From positions 1,922,001 through 1,986,000 of the forward strand of contig NZ_CP007014.1 in assembly GCF_000452705.1 (NCBI RefSeq): DNA of 64,000 bases. Reading direction: 5' to 3'. A model generated the notes under the pieces. The model was given only the letters and a program-made list of their open reading frames with translations, was not told the DNA's origin and searched no databases. Within the stretch, counting starts at the first letter, position 1; each line of letters starts with the position of its first letter. This DNA is from Pseudomonas syringae CC1557 (GTDB lineage: Bacteria; Pseudomonadota; Gammaproteobacteria; Pseudomonadales; Pseudomonadaceae). Positions 1 through 10,586 of the stretch are shown here, one piece after another. The position numbers were made by a program, and so were the translations under genes.

Positions 1-3000
1 GTGCGTGTCGACCTGCCGGAACAACTGTCCGCACAGCTGAAAATCCAGGCGCGCAACAATGGCCAGACCGTGTTCATGCTGATGCTGGCAGCGCTGTCGG
101 TGATGCTGTCGCGCTTCAGCGGCCAAGCCGACATTCGCATCGGCGCGCCCAATGCCGGGCGCACCCGCAGCGAACTGGAAGGCCTGATCGGCTTCTTTAT
201 CAACACCCAGGTGCTGCGCGTTCAGGTGGACGAGCGGCAGAGCTTTGCTGAGCTGCTGGATCAGGTGAAACAGGTGGTCACCGGGGCCCAGTCGCATCAG
301 GAACTGCCCTTTGAACATCTGGTGGATGCGCTGGCCCCGGAACGCAACCTGGGCCACAACCCGCTGTTCCAGTTCAAGATCAATCAGCACGTGCTGAGCG
401 CTGATGACAGTGGGCAAAGCGTGTCGGGGCTGACCGTCGACGAGTTTCCGATGGGCAGCAGTGATGCGCGCTTTGATCTGGCCTTTGACTTTAACGATAC
501 GCCGGGCGGTATTCGCGGCTATTTCACCTACGCCACCGACCTGTTCGAGGCGCAGACCATCGAACGCATGGCCGACGCGCTGCGTGGCGTGCTGCAAGCA
601 CTGGTCGTGGATGCTGATCAGCGTCTGGCCGACCGGCCGCAAACGGTCTTGTTGCCCGGCATTGAGCAAACCACTGATTTTGCCTGTGACGATTTTCTCA
701 GCCTTTGGCAACAGGGCCTTGAAGCGGGTGGCGACAACACCGCCTTGCGCGTTGGCCAGCAGGTGTTGAGCTTTGACGAACTTGAAAGACGCAGTAACCA
801 GTTCGCCCGCTACCTGCACGCACAGGACATCAACCCGGGCATGACCGTTGCGCTGTGCCTGGATCGCTCTGTGGAATGGGTGGTCAGCCTGCTGGCGGTG
901 CTGAAACTGGGCGCGGTGTACCTGCCGCTGGACAGCGCACAACCTGCCGAGCGCCTGCAACAGCTGGCCCGTGACAGCGGCGCCGTGTTGCTGATTCATG
1001 CACCCGACGATGACAAGGCCGCGCAGCTTGGCGTGTGCCCGGTGCTGGCTTTCGATGCCACGTTGTGGGCCGATGTCGACAGCGGTGCGCTGAACGTTCA
1101 GGTCATGGCCGAGCAAGCGGCTTACATCGTTTACACCTCTGGCTCCACCGGGCAGCCCAAGGGCGTGGTGATCAGCCACGGTGCGCTGGCCAACTATGTG
1201 CAGGGCGTGCTTGAGCGCCTGTCGCTGAAGGACGGCGCGAGCATGGCGATGGTCTCGACGGTTGCGGCGGACCTGGGCCATACGTTGCTGTTCGGTGCGT
1301 TGGCCTCCGGTCGCCCGCTGCACCTGCTGTCCCACGAGCAGGCGTTCGACCCTGATGGTTTCGCCCGCTACATGGCCGAGCATCAGGTCGACGTCTTGAA
1401 GATCGTGCCCAGCCATTTGCAGGGCTTGCTGCAAGCTGCCAACCCGGCCGACGTGCTGCCGAGCCAGTTACTGATTCTCGGGGGCGAGGCCAGCTCGTGG
1501 GCGTTGATCGAACAGGTCCGCGCGTTGAAACCGGGCTGCCGCATCGTCAATCACTACGGCCCGACCGAAACCACGGTCGGCATCCTCACCCATGAAGTGG
1601 CCGAGCGTCTGAGTGGCTGCCGCAGCGTGCCGGTCGGCCAACCGCTGGCCAACGGCAAGGCGCGAGTGCTCGACGCCTATCTGAACCCGGTCGCCGAGCG
1701 GGTGGCGGGCGAGCTGTATCTGGGCGGTCAAGGGCTGGCGCAGGGTTATCTGGGCCGTGCGGCGATGACCGCCGAACGCTTCGTGCCGGACCCGGATGCC
1801 AATGGTCAGCGCCTGTACCGGGCAGGCGACCGTGCGCGCTGGGTGGATGGCGTGCTGGAGTACCTGGGCCGTGCTGATGATCAGGTGAAAATTCGCGGTT
1901 ACCGGGTCGAACCGGGCGAAGTCGGCCAGTTGCTGCAAACCCTGAACAACGTGGCCGAAGCCGTAGTGCTGGCCCAGCCGCTGGAAAGCGACGCGACACG
2001 TCTGCAACTGGTGGCGTATTGCGTCGCGGCAGCCGGTGCGAGCCTCAATGTTGAGCAGCTACGCGAGCAACTGGCGGCACGCCTGCCGGAATACCTGGTG
2101 CCTGCGCAGATCCTGCTGCTGGACAGGTTGCCGCTGACCGCCAATGGCAAGCTCGACAAGCGCGCCTTGCCCAGGCTGGGTGTGGTCAAACAGCGGTACA
2201 CCGCGCCGGTCGGCGAGATCGAGGAAAAACTCGCTGCGGTCTGGGCCGATGTACTCAAGCTGGAGCAGGTCGGCAGCACCGACAACTTCTTCGAACTGGG
2301 GGGCGATTCGATCCTCAGCCTGCAAATCATCGCTCGCGCCAAGCGCCAGGGCATCAAGCTCAGCCCCAAGCAGTTGTTTGAAAAACAGACCATCGGTCAG
2401 TTGGCTTCTGTGGCTAAATTGATCGAGAAAAAGCCCGCCGCTGTGCTGGAACAGGCCAGCGGAGTCCTGCCGTTGCTGCCGATTCAGGCGCGCTTCTTCG
2501 AGCTGGAGATCCCCCAGCGTCAGCACTGGAATCAGGCGCTGATGCTCAAGCCCCTGCAAATGCTGGATGCGGCCCACCTGCAGGCGGCACTCACCGCGCT
2601 CATCGAACAGCATGATGCACTGCGCCTCGGTTTCACTCGGCAAAACGACGTTTGGCAAGCCACGTTCGGCGCTTTAAACACGCGTGACGTGCTGTGGACC
2701 CATGAACTGGACAGCGTCGAGCGACTGGCCGAACTGGCCGACGAAGCACCACGCAGCCTGGACCTGAAAAACGGCCCGTTGCTGCGTGCGGTACTGGTCA
2801 ATCTGCCGCAGGGCGAACAACGCCTGTTGCTGGTGATTCATCATCTGGTGGTGGACGGGGTTTCATGGCGAGTATTGCTGGAAGACCTGCAACAGGCGTA
2901 TCTCGCCATCGCGGCAGGTCGGCCTGCGGCGCTCCCGGCGAAAACCAGCTCGCTGAAAAGCTGGGCCGAGCAGTTGCAGGCCTATGCGCAGAGCCCGGCG

Positions 3001-6000
3001 CTGGAGCAGGAGCTGGGTTACTGGCAGGCGCAGTTGCAGGACGTCAGTGACGCCTTGCCGTGTGATCATCCACACGGCGGCCAGCAACAAAAACACGCGC
3101 TGTCAGTGGTCACGCAACTGAATGGCGAGCTGACCCGGCAACTGCTGCAAGACGCCCCCGCGGCTTACCGCACGCAGATCAATGACCTGCTGCTGACTGC
3201 GCTGGCGCGGGTTGTCAGTCGCTGGACCGAGCAGCCGCATGCGCTGATTCGTCTGGAAGGGCATGGCCGCGAAGACCTGTTCGAGGCGCTGGACATCACC
3301 CGCACGGTGGGCTGGTTCAGTAACCTGTACCCGGTCAGGCTTACCCCACAGACCACGCTGGCCGATTCGCTCATGACCATCAAAGAGCAATTGCGCGCAG
3401 TGCCTGACAAGGGCATTGGCTACGGTGCGTTACGTTATCTGGGCAGCGAGTCGGCGCGGCAGACCTTGCAGGCGTTACCTCAGGGCAGCATTGTGTTCAA
3501 TTATCTGGGCCAGTTCGACGGCAGCTTTGACGCACAAGGCGCGCTGTTCACGCCGTCGGCCGACAGCAGCGGCGCGTCGCAGAGTGCCGACGCGCCGTTG
3601 GCGGCGCCGCTCAGCATCAATGGTCAGGTCTACGGCGGCGAGCTGCGCCTGAGCTGGACCTTCAGCGGCGCGGTATTCGAACGTTACACCGTGCAACGGC
3701 TGGCCGACGAATACACCCTTGAGCTGCAACAGTTGATTGCGCATTGCACCACCGAAGGCGTGGCCGGCGTTACCCCGTCGGACTTCCCGCTGGCGCGCCT
3801 GACCCAGTCGCAGCTAAGCCGTTTGCCGATCCCTGCCGGACAGATCGAAGACATCTACCCGCTGGCACCGATGCAGCAGGGCATGCTGTTCCACACCCTG
3901 TTCGAGCAGGAGGCGGGCAATTACATCAACCAGATGCGCGTCGAGGTCAGCGGGCTGGACGTGCCACGTTTCCGCGCCGCCTGGCAGGCGACACTGGACG
4001 CCCATGAGGTGCTGCGCAGCGGTTTTGTCAGCCATCTGCAGCAGTCGCTGCAAGTGGTGTTGCGCGATGTCAGCATGCCGTTTGTCGAACGGGATGCCCG
4101 TGCGCAATCAAACGAATGGGTTGACGACTGGGCGAGCGCCGATCGCCAGCAGGGCTTCGATCTGGCCCAAGGGCCGTTGCTGCGCCTGGCCGTGTTGCGC
4201 ACTGGCGAGCAGACGCATCAATTGATCTACACCAGCCATCACATTCTCATGGACGGCTGGAGCAGCTCGCGCCTGCTGGGCGAAGTGTTGCAACGCTACA
4301 GCGGCCAGACACTGCCGAGGCAGGTCAGCCGTTATCGTGACTATATCGAATGGCTGCAACGCCAGGACGCCGGGCTCAGCGAGCGTTTCTGGACCGGCCA
4401 GCTTGCTGAACTGGATGAGCCGACGCGGCTGGTTCAGGCCTTCAAAGCGCCTGATAGCGGGCAGGGGCATGGCGATTATCTGCAACTGATCGACGCCGAC
4501 AGCACCCGTCAATTGAGCGAGTTTGCCCGCGAGCAGCGTGTCACCCTCAACACGCTGGTGCAGTCGGCCTGGCTGCTGGTGCTGCAACGCTACACCGGCC
4601 AGTCCAGCGTGACCTTCGGCGCGACCGTTGCCGGGCGTCCGGCTGATTTGCCGGGCGTCGAAGAGCAACTGGGGCTGTTCATCAACACGTTGCCGGTGAT
4701 CGCCAGCCCTCGCCCGGAACAGTGTGTGGCGGCCTGGGTGCAGCAGGTGCAGGCGAAAAACATCGCCCTGCGTGAGCATGAACACACACCGCTGTACGAG
4801 ATTCAACGCTGGGCCCGCAGCGCTGGCGAGGCGCTGTTCGACACCATTCTGGTGTTCGAAAACTACCCGGTGTCCGAGGCCCTGCAACAGTCCGCGCCGC
4901 AAGGGCTGGTGTTCGGCGGCCTGCACACGCAGGAACAGACTCATTACCCGCTGACCCTGGTGGTTAATTTGGGCGAAGCCCTGTCGCTGCGTTTCAGCTA
5001 TGCGCGTCAGTACTTCAGCGAGCCGCAGATGGCGCGCTTGTCAGCGCATTTTCGCCAGGTTTTGCAGGCTCTGGTGCGGGATCCGCAGGCGGCGATTGGC
5101 GAACTGGCGTTGCTGGATGATCACGAACAGCAGCAGATTGTCCGCGACTGGAACGCTACCGCCGCTGAATTCCCGAGCGAACACTGCCTGCACAGCCTGA
5201 TCGAGGCTCAGGTCGTGGCCACGCCCGATGCCCCGGCACTGATCTTTGCTGCCGAGCAAATCAGCTATGCGCAACTCAACGCCCGCGCCAATCAGCTCGC
5301 GCACCGCTTGCGCGAAGCAGGCGTCGGCCCGGACGTGCTGGTGGGGATTTGCGTCGAGCGCAGCCTGGAACTGGTGATCGGTTTGCTGGCGATCATCAAG
5401 GCCGGTGGCGCTTACGTGCCGCTGGACCCGGATTATCCCGAGGATCGGCTGGCGTACATGATGGAGGACAGCGGGATTGCCTTGCTGCTGACTCAATCGG
5501 CATTGCTGGAGCGTATACCGGTTCAGGTTCAGAGTATTTGTCTGGATCAGGAGGGCGACTGGCTGGAGGGTTACAGCACTGCCAACCCGGTCAATCTGAC
5601 TCATCCGCAGAATCTGGCTTACGTGATTTACACCTCCGGTTCGACCGGCAAGCCCAAAGGTGCAGGCAACAGCCATCGTGCGTTGGTCAACCGTTTGCAC
5701 TGGATGCAAAAGGCCTACGGGCTGAGCGAATCCGATACCGTTTTGCAGAAAACCCCGTTCAGTTTCGACGTGTCGGTCTGGGAATTCTTCTGGCCGTTGC
5801 TGACCGGCGCACGTCTGGCGGTAGCGTTGCCGGGCGATCATCGCGACCCCGAGCGGCTGGTGCAGACCATTCGCGAGCATCAGGTCACGACGCTGCACTT
5901 TGTACCGTCGATGCTCCAGGCGTTTCTGACCCACCCGCAGGTAGAACGCTGCGACAGCCTGCGCCGTGTGGTGTGCAGCGGCGAAGCGCTGCCTGCCGAG

Positions 6001-7830
6001 CTGGCCGGTCAGGTGCTCAAGCGTCTTCCGCAGGTTGGGTTATTCAATCTGTACGGTCCGACCGAAGCGGCAATCGACGTGACCCACTGGACCTGCACAA
6101 ACGACGACGTGCTCAGCGTGCCGATTGGTCGGCCGATCGATAACCTGAAAACCCACATTCTGGACGACGGTTTGCTGCCTGCCGCACAAGGCGTTGCGGC
6201 AGAGCTGTATCTGGGCGGCGTCGGTCTGGCGCGGGGTTATCACAAGCGGGCGGCGCTGACCGCCGAGCGTTTTGTGCCGGACCCGTTCGACGAGCAGGGC
6301 GGCGGCAGGCTCTACCGCAGCGGCGATCTGGCGCGTTATCGTGACGAGGGCGTGATCGAGTACGCCGGGCGTATCGACCATCAGGTAAAGATTCGCGGCC
6401 TGCGTATCGAACTGGGCGAAATCGAAGCGCGCCTGCACGAGCATGCAGCTGTGCGCGAAGCCAATGTCATCGACATCGATGGGCCTTCCGGCAAGCAATT
6501 GGTGGCGTATCTGGTGGCGACGGAGGCGGGTCACGAGTCGCAAGGCTTGCGCGAAGCCTTGAAGGCGCACCTCAAGGCTCATGTGCCGGATTACATGGTG
6601 CCGACATACCTTGTTTTTATTGATGTGATGCCGCTGACCGCCAACGGCAAACTGGATCGCCGCGCACTGCCGAAACCGGACGTAGCCCGGTCGCAGCAGG
6701 GCTACATCGCACCGCGTACTGACTTCGAACAGCGTCTGGCGGCGCTCTGGGAGCAGGTGTTGCAGGTCGAGCGGGTCGGGCTCAACGACAACTTCTTTGC
6801 GCTGGGCGGGCACTCGTTGCTGGCGGTTTCGCTGGCCGGGCGGATTCGTGAGACGTTCGATATCTCCATCAAGCTGCATGATTTTCTGCTGATGCAGACC
6901 CTCGGTGAACTGGCCGATTTCATGCGTGCCGATGAGGCTAAGGTCAAATCAGGGGTCATCGCCATGAACGCCAACCGTTCCGACAACACGCCATTGTTCT
7001 GCCTGCCACCCGGCGGCGGCGGAACGTACTCGTACTACCCGCTGGCCGGTAAACTCAACGACAGCCGTCGGGTTTATGGGCTGGTCAACAAGGCCTACGT
7101 GGTGCCGGGCTGGTTCGATACGTCCTGGCAGGAAATGGTCGACTACTACGTCGAACAGATCCGCATGACCCAGCCGCACGGGCCTTACAACCTGCTGGGC
7201 TGGTCGATGGGCGGAGCGCTGGCCATCGAGGTGGCGCATGTGCTTGAGGAGGAAGGCGACACGGTGACTTTCCTCGGGCTGGTGGACACGCAACTGCCTA
7301 CGTCGGTCGGGATGAAGTGGGTCGAGGAAGCGCCAGAAGTCACCACGCAGAAACAGGGCGAAAACTACTACCACAGCCTGATCAAGAGCTTGCAGGCCTT
7401 TGTACCGGGCTTGCAGGAAGACACGATTGTGGGGCTGATCGAAACAGCCCGGCATTCGCTGGCCAGCGAGGACGAAGTGATTGACTGGGTGGTCGACAAG
7501 GTTGCACGGGAGGCCGGAATCAACGCCGACCACCTGCGCAGCATATTCCAGGACATCGCCGTGCAGGATGAGATCGAAACCGGCTACCAACTGCTGGAAT
7601 CAAATGCGCAGTTGAGCCAGGCGTTTACCCTGAAAAAGCTCAACGTGCAGGCCGACTGCTGGTGGGCCGGGCAGAGCCGTGAGCACGGGCAGATTGCGCG
7701 AGCTGAAGCAGTGCTGCTCGAACAGTGCTCGGTGAACGGGCTGCGCAGCTCGACGATTATTGATCAGCGGCATGACAACGTGGTGATTGCGCAGGCGTTA
7801 CTGGACGGGGTTGCGGCGCAGATCGTGTGA
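1..7830 (+). CDS. pvdD: Pyoverdine non-ribosomal peptide synthetase, C-terminal part (partial at 5' end)
   Basis: The fragment opens inside a condensation domain; its HHxxxDG motif lies before the window. The order is C (partial, to about residue 195), A1 (240-720, YTSGSTGQPKG near 377), T1 (GGDS, Ser770), epimerisation domain (HHLVVDG at 947), C2 (HHILMDG at 1413), A2 (YTSGSTGKPKG near 1878), T2 (GGHS, Ser2272) and a thioesterase (GWSMG, Ser2402). Reading the A-domain pocket by alignment to GrsA gives D-L-T-K-I-G-H-V-G for A1, the aspartate code, and D-V-W-H-V-S-L-I-D for A2, the serine code. With the epimerase, the product end should be D-(hydroxy)Asp-Ser, which fits the -OHAsp-Ser end I recall for P. 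syringae pyoverdine. The thioesterase makes this the last synthetase of the line. The symbol pvdD follows the usual name for the terminal enzyme; naming differs between species. Function is very likely, and the pocket codes were read by eye. Confidence 0.95.
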   Translation: MRVDLPEQLSAQLKIQARNNGQTVFMLMLAALSVMLSRFSGQADIRIGAPNAGRTRSELEGLIGFFINTQVLRVQVDERQSFAELLDQVKQVVTGAQSHQELPFEHLVDALAPERNLGHNPLFQFKINQHVLSADDSGQSVSGLTVDEFPMGSSDARFDLAFDFNDTPGGIRGYFTYATDLFEAQTIERMADALRGVLQALVVDADQRLADRPQTVLLPGIEQTTDFACDDFLSLWQQGLEAGGDNTALRVGQQVLSFDELERRSNQFARYLHAQDINPGMTVALCLDRSVEWVVSLLAVLKLGAVYLPLDSAQPAERLQQLARDSGAVLLIHAPDDDKAAQLGVCPVLAFDATLWADVDSGALNVQVMAEQAAYIVYTSGSTGQPKGVVISHGALANYVQGVLERLSLKDGASMAMVSTVAADLGHTLLFGALASGRPLHLLSHEQAFDPDGFARYMAEHQVDVLKIVPSHLQGLLQAANPADVLPSQLLILGGEASSWALIEQVRALKPGCRIVNHYGPTETTVGILTHEVAERLSGCRSVPVGQPLANGKARVLDAYLNPVAERVAGELYLGGQGLAQGYLGRAAMTAERFVPDPDANGQRLYRAGDRARWVDGVLEYLGRADDQVKIRGYRVEPGEVGQLLQTLNNVAEAVVLAQPLESDATRLQLVAYCVAAAGASLNVEQLREQLAARLPEYLVPAQILLLDRLPLTANGKLDKRALPRLGVVKQRYTAPVGEIEEKLAAVWADVLKLEQVGSTDNFFELGGDSILSLQIIARAKRQGIKLSPKQLFEKQTIGQLASVAKLIEKKPAAVLEQASGVLPLLPIQARFFELEIPQRQHWNQALMLKPLQMLDAAHLQAALTALIEQHDALRLGFTRQNDVWQATFGALNTRDVLWTHELDSVERLAELADEAPRSLDLKNGPLLRAVLVNLPQGEQRLLLVIHHLVVDGVSWRVLLEDLQQAYLAIAAGRPAALPAKTSSLKSWAEQLQAYAQSPALEQELGYWQAQLQDVSDALPCDHPHGGQQQKHALSVVTQLNGELTRQLLQDAPAAYRTQINDLLLTALARVVSRWTEQPHALIRLEGHGREDLFEALDITRTVGWFSNLYPVRLTPQTTLADSLMTIKEQLRAVPDKGIGYGALRYLGSESARQTLQALPQGSIVFNYLGQFDGSFDAQGALFTPSADSSGASQSADAPLAAPLSINGQVYGGELRLSWTFSGAVFERYTVQRLADEYTLELQQLIAHCTTEGVAGVTPSDFPLARLTQSQLSRLPIPAGQIEDIYPLAPMQQGMLFHTLFEQEAGNYINQMRVEVSGLDVPRFRAAWQATLDAHEVLRSGFVSHLQQSLQVVLRDVSMPFVERDARAQSNEWVDDWASADRQQGFDLAQGPLLRLAVLRTGEQTHQLIYTSHHILMDGWSSSRLLGEVLQRYSGQTLPRQVSRYRDYIEWLQRQDAGLSERFWTGQLAELDEPTRLVQAFKAPDSGQGHGDYLQLIDADSTRQLSEFAREQRVTLNTLVQSAWLLVLQRYTGQSSVTFGATVAGRPADLPGVEEQLGLFINTLPVIASPRPEQCVAAWVQQVQAKNIALREHEHTPLYEIQRWARSAGEALFDTILVFENYPVSEALQQSAPQGLVFGGLHTQEQTHYPLTLVVNLGEALSLRFSYARQYFSEPQMARLSAHFRQVLQALVRDPQAAIGELALLDDHEQQQIVRDWNATAAEFPSEHCLHSLIEAQVVATPDAPALIFAAEQISYAQLNARANQLAHRLREAGVGPDVLVGICVERSLELVIGLLAIIKAGGAYVPLDPDYPEDRLAYMMEDSGIALLLTQSALLERIPVQVQSICLDQEGDWLEGYSTANPVNLTHPQNLAYVIYTSGSTGKPKGAGNSHRALVNRLHWMQKAYGLSESDTVLQKTPFSFDVSVWEFFWPLLTGARLAVALPGDHRDPERLVQTIREHQVTTLHFVPSMLQAFLTHPQVERCDSLRRVVCSGEALPAELAGQVLKRLPQVGLFNLYGPTEAAIDVTHWTCTNDDVLSVPIGRPIDNLKTHILDDGLLPAAQGVAAELYLGGVGLARGYHKRAALTAERFVPDPFDEQGGGRLYRSGDLARYRDEGVIEYAGRIDHQVKIRGLRIELGEIEARLHEHAAVREANVIDIDGPSGKQLVAYLVATEAGHESQGLREALKAHLKAHVPDYMVPTYLVFIDVMPLTANGKLDRRALPKPDVARSQQGYIAPRTDFEQRLAALWEQVLQVERVGLNDNFFALGGHSLLAVSLAGRIRETFDISIKLHDFLLMQTLGELADFMRADEAKVKSGVIAMNANRSDNTPLFCLPPGGGGTYSYYPLAGKLNDSRRVYGLVNKAYVVPGWFDTSWQEMVDYYVEQIRMTQPHGPYNLLGWSMGGALAIEVAHVLEEEGDTVTFLGLVDTQLPTSVGMKWVEEAPEVTTQKQGENYYHSLIKSLQAFVPGLQEDTIVGLIETARHSLASEDEVIDWVVDKVAREAGINADHLRSIFQDIAVQDEIETGYQLLESNAQLSQAFTLKKLNVQADCWWAGQSREHGQIARAEAVLLEQCSVNGLRSSTIIDQRHDNVVIAQALLDGVAAQIV

Positions 7831-7891
7831 CGCAGAGCCTCACACACGGCGTTCCCACGCTGGAGTGCAACGATAGTGTTCGGGCTCACAC

Positions 7892-7935
7892 TTATCGTGC
7901 CCACGTGGGCATGCGGTTCTGGACGCTCTGCGTCC
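7892..7935 (+). repeat. Two-hairpin short repeat, copy a
   Basis: This unit has the pattern ATCGTGC, stem 1, GCATGC, a GTTC linker, then a GGACGC-TCT-GCGTCC hairpin. Here stem 1 is the palindrome TGCCCACGTGGGCA. It lies between the peptide synthetase stop and the 3' end of the convergent receptor gene. The same layout recurs at about 10.5, 20.3, 20.5, 31.8, 32.2 and 35.0 kb with different but still paired stems. Confidence 0.7.
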
Positions 7936-7967
7936 GCTCTCGAGTGCAAGGAACGAGCGCGGGTCTG

Positions 7968-10379
7968 CTAAAAATCACCACGCAGGGTCAATACGTAGTT
8001 GCGTGGGTCGCCGTAGTAGTTGCCGCGGTCGATGTCGCCGGTGGCCTTGTAGTATTTACGATCCAGCAGGTTGTTGCCGTTGAGTGCCACCGACCAGTGC
8101 TCGTCGATTTTCCATGAGGCTCGCGCGTCCCAGATGGCGCGGCCGGGGTTGTCGATGGGCTGGGTCGACTCGTGCTCCGAGTAGCCGCTCTGCGCCGAGA
8201 CACCGCCGCCAACGGTCAGCCGCCGCCAGTTGCCGGGCAGGTTGTAGCTGCTGGACAGGCGCAGCATGTGCCGGGGCGTTTCTGCCGAAATCGATTGTCC
8301 GTCGCTGCCACGCGTGAGGTTGAAGGTGTAACCGGCAATGGTCTGCAACCCGGGCAGCGGCTCGCCGCTGATCTCCATGTCGAAACCCTTGCTGCGCCGC
8401 ACGTCGCCATTCAAATAGCAGGTGCCGTAAGCGTCGTTGCCGAGGCATTGGCCCGCATGGGCGTCGTCTTCGACCGCCACGTCTTTCTGCTTCACATAGA
8501 ACAGTGCAAAAGACACGTTCAGGCGCTTGTCGAACAGCTCGCCCTTGATACCGGTTTCATGGCTGGCACCGATGGCCGGGTCGAGAAACGCGCCGGATGC
8601 CGTGCGATAACTGCTTTGCGGCAAAAAGATATCGGTGTAGCTGGCGTACCACGACCAGTCCTTGTCCAGATCGTAGATCACACCCATGAACGGCGTGACC
8701 TGGTTGTCCTCCCGGGCGCGGGTGGTCACGCCTGCGGACTGGCTCTGATAGTCATACCAACTGACTCGACCGCCCATGACCAGGCTCAACGACTCGGTCA
8801 GGCTCAGGCGCAGGTTGCTGTAAACGCCGTAACGCTTGTCACTGTAGTCAGTGCTGCGCGAGGCCGGGCGCGCAGGTTCTGCGATGGCGTTGTGGTCGGC
8901 GTTGAAAATGTCCAGCGGCTGATTGGCGTTGACCGTGGCGTAGCGGGAATCGCGTTTCTGCTCAGACCCGTTGCCGCCGACCGTCAACTGATGAGTCAGG
9001 CCAAAGGCTTCGAAGCGGCCGTCCAGATGGCCATCGACACCGTTGCTCTGAATCGTGTCCGAGCGAAACAGGGTTTTGACCAGCCGCGAACCGCTCTGTG
9101 TCGCAGGGTCGATGGTGCCTTGGGCGTAGGCGACTTTCTGATCGAACGAGCCTTCCGAATGGGTCGCCGACAACGTACCGCTCCAGTGCTCGTCAAAACG
9201 GGTTTCCAGCTCACTGAACACTTCGTCCGTTCGGGTCTGATGGCGGTTCCAGTCCTGAGCCAGAGACGTAGATCGCGGTAGATCTATGGCCTTGCCGTTG
9301 CTGTAGCGGGGCAGGCCGAAAATCGAAAAGCCTTTTGTGTCCGCGCTTTGATGACGCAGGCCGAGGGTCAGGGTGGTGTCTTCGCTCAGGTCGGTTTCCA
9401 GAATGCCGTACAGCAACGGCGCGGTTTTTTGCAGCCCGTCGATGAAGGTGCCACGGTCTTCGTAAGACGTTACGAAACGCCCGCGAACGCTGCCTTGCTC
9501 GTTGAGCTTGCTGCTGCCGTCCAGATCGACGCGGTACTGGTCCCAGCTGCCGGCGCGCGTGGTGATCGAAAACTGCGGTATGGCCGTTGGTCGCTTGCGC
9601 ACCAGATTGACCGCGCCACCGGGGTTGCCCACGCCGATCAGCAATCCGGCAGCGCCGCGCAGCACTTCGACGCGGTCGTAGATTTCCATATCAGGGGTCA
9701 TCCAGCCAGTGACGCTGTAACCCTGACCTGCCACGCCGTCGATGGTGTAACTTTCATCCTCTAGGGCAAAGCCGCGGGAGCTGAACACATGCGAGCCGAA
9801 ATTGCGTTGCGAAAAAGTGATGCCGGGCGTTTGCGCCATCACTTCATCCAGGCCGGTAAGGTTCTTGTCGTCCATCAATTGTCGGGTGATGACGGTGACC
9901 GACTGCGGGGTGTCGCGCAATGACTGCGAGGTCTTGTTGATGCTGATGCCGGAGGCCGCGTAAGAGCCGCTGCCCTCGGTGCTCATGCCGAACTCACTGC
10001 CCTTGATCGTCACCGGTTTGAGGCTCATGGGTGGTGCCGAGGCTGCGACGCCCAAGGTTAGGGTATTGGCTTCAAGGCTGTGCGCCACACCGGCTTTTTT
10101 CAGCAGGTCCATGGTCGCCTGCTCAGGCGTCAACCTGCCGTGCACCGGGCTGCTGAGCTTGCCGTTGACGTCCTCGGGGTTGTAGAGAATTTGCAGATCG
10201 CCTTGACGCCCCAGTTCTTTAAGGGCGCTGCTCAAGGCCTGTGCGGGGATATCGAACTCGAATTCTTCCGCGAGGGCCTCGCCCTGAAAAACCAGTGCCA
10301 ACACCAGTCCCATCCCGCCCATACGCAGGCCACGCGTTTTCACACGCCCTGTGCGCTGACGGTTGGAGGGTGATTGCAT
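7968..10379 (-). CDS. fpvA: FpvA-type TonB-dependent ferri-pyoverdine receptor with signalling domain
   Basis: An outer-membrane receptor for a ferric siderophore, most likely pyoverdine. From the chosen ATG (10379) the protein has 803 residues: a signal peptide (MGGMGLVLALVFQGEALA region), a secretin/TonB short N-terminal signalling domain (FEFDIPAQALSSALKELG onward, about residues 40-90), a plug with DTPQSVTVITRQ and VEVLRGAAGLL motifs, then a beta-barrel ending in a C-terminal Phe. The signalling domain implies control of a sigma/anti-sigma pair (FpvI/PvdS-FpvR type), but neither gene is in this window. A GTG start 26 codons upstream (10457) is also open; neither start has a good ribosome binding site. 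No TAAAT-N16-CGT box is visible upstream. It is a tandem paralogue of the next gene upstream and points towards the convergent synthetase gene. Confidence 0.9.
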   Translation of the reverse strand: MQSPSNRQRTGRVKTRGLRMGGMGLVLALVFQGEALAEEFEFDIPAQALSSALKELGRQGDLQILYNPEDVNGKLSSPVHGRLTPEQATMDLLKKAGVAHSLEANTLTLGVAASAPPMSLKPVTIKGSEFGMSTEGSGSYAASGISINKTSQSLRDTPQSVTVITRQLMDDKNLTGLDEVMAQTPGITFSQRNFGSHVFSSRGFALEDESYTIDGVAGQGYSVTGWMTPDMEIYDRVEVLRGAAGLLIGVGNPGGAVNLVRKRPTAIPQFSITTRAGSWDQYRVDLDGSSKLNEQGSVRGRFVTSYEDRGTFIDGLQKTAPLLYGILETDLSEDTTLTLGLRHQSADTKGFSIFGLPRYSNGKAIDLPRSTSLAQDWNRHQTRTDEVFSELETRFDEHWSGTLSATHSEGSFDQKVAYAQGTIDPATQSGSRLVKTLFRSDTIQSNGVDGHLDGRFEAFGLTHQLTVGGNGSEQKRDSRYATVNANQPLDIFNADHNAIAEPARPASRSTDYSDKRYGVYSNLRLSLTESLSLVMGGRVSWYDYQSQSAGVTTRAREDNQVTPFMGVIYDLDKDWSWYASYTDIFLPQSSYRTASGAFLDPAIGASHETGIKGELFDKRLNVSFALFYVKQKDVAVEDDAHAGQCLGNDAYGTCYLNGDVRRSKGFDMEISGEPLPGLQTIAGYTFNLTRGSDGQSISAETPRHMLRLSSSYNLPGNWRRLTVGGGVSAQSGYSEHESTQPIDNPGRAIWDARASWKIDEHWSVALNGNNLLDRKYYKATGDIDRGNYYGDPRNYVLTLRGDF

Positions 10380-10485
10380 GGGAGGGTGACTCGTGGAAAG
10401 CGAGGGTGAAGGATAATGTATTTGCTCAGTTTGGTCGTGCGCAGTGGTCTGTATCACAAGCCGACACCGGGTCGCACATCAGATC

Positions 10486-10534
10486 GGACGCAGAGCGTCC
10501 AGAAAGGCATGCGACGCAGAGCGTCGCACGATAG
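10486..10534 (-). repeat. Two-hairpin short repeat, copy b
   Basis: On the minus strand this reads ATCGTGC, then stem 1 as TGCGACGC-TCT-GCGTCGCA, a TGCCTTTCT linker and a GGACGC-TCT-GCGTCC hairpin. It lies between the two receptor genes. Stem 1 differs from the other copies but remains fully paired. Confidence 0.7.
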
Positions 10535-10586
10535 TTGAGATTACCGTTCCTCACACAGGGGCACGATCTGCGGAGCCAGACTCAGG

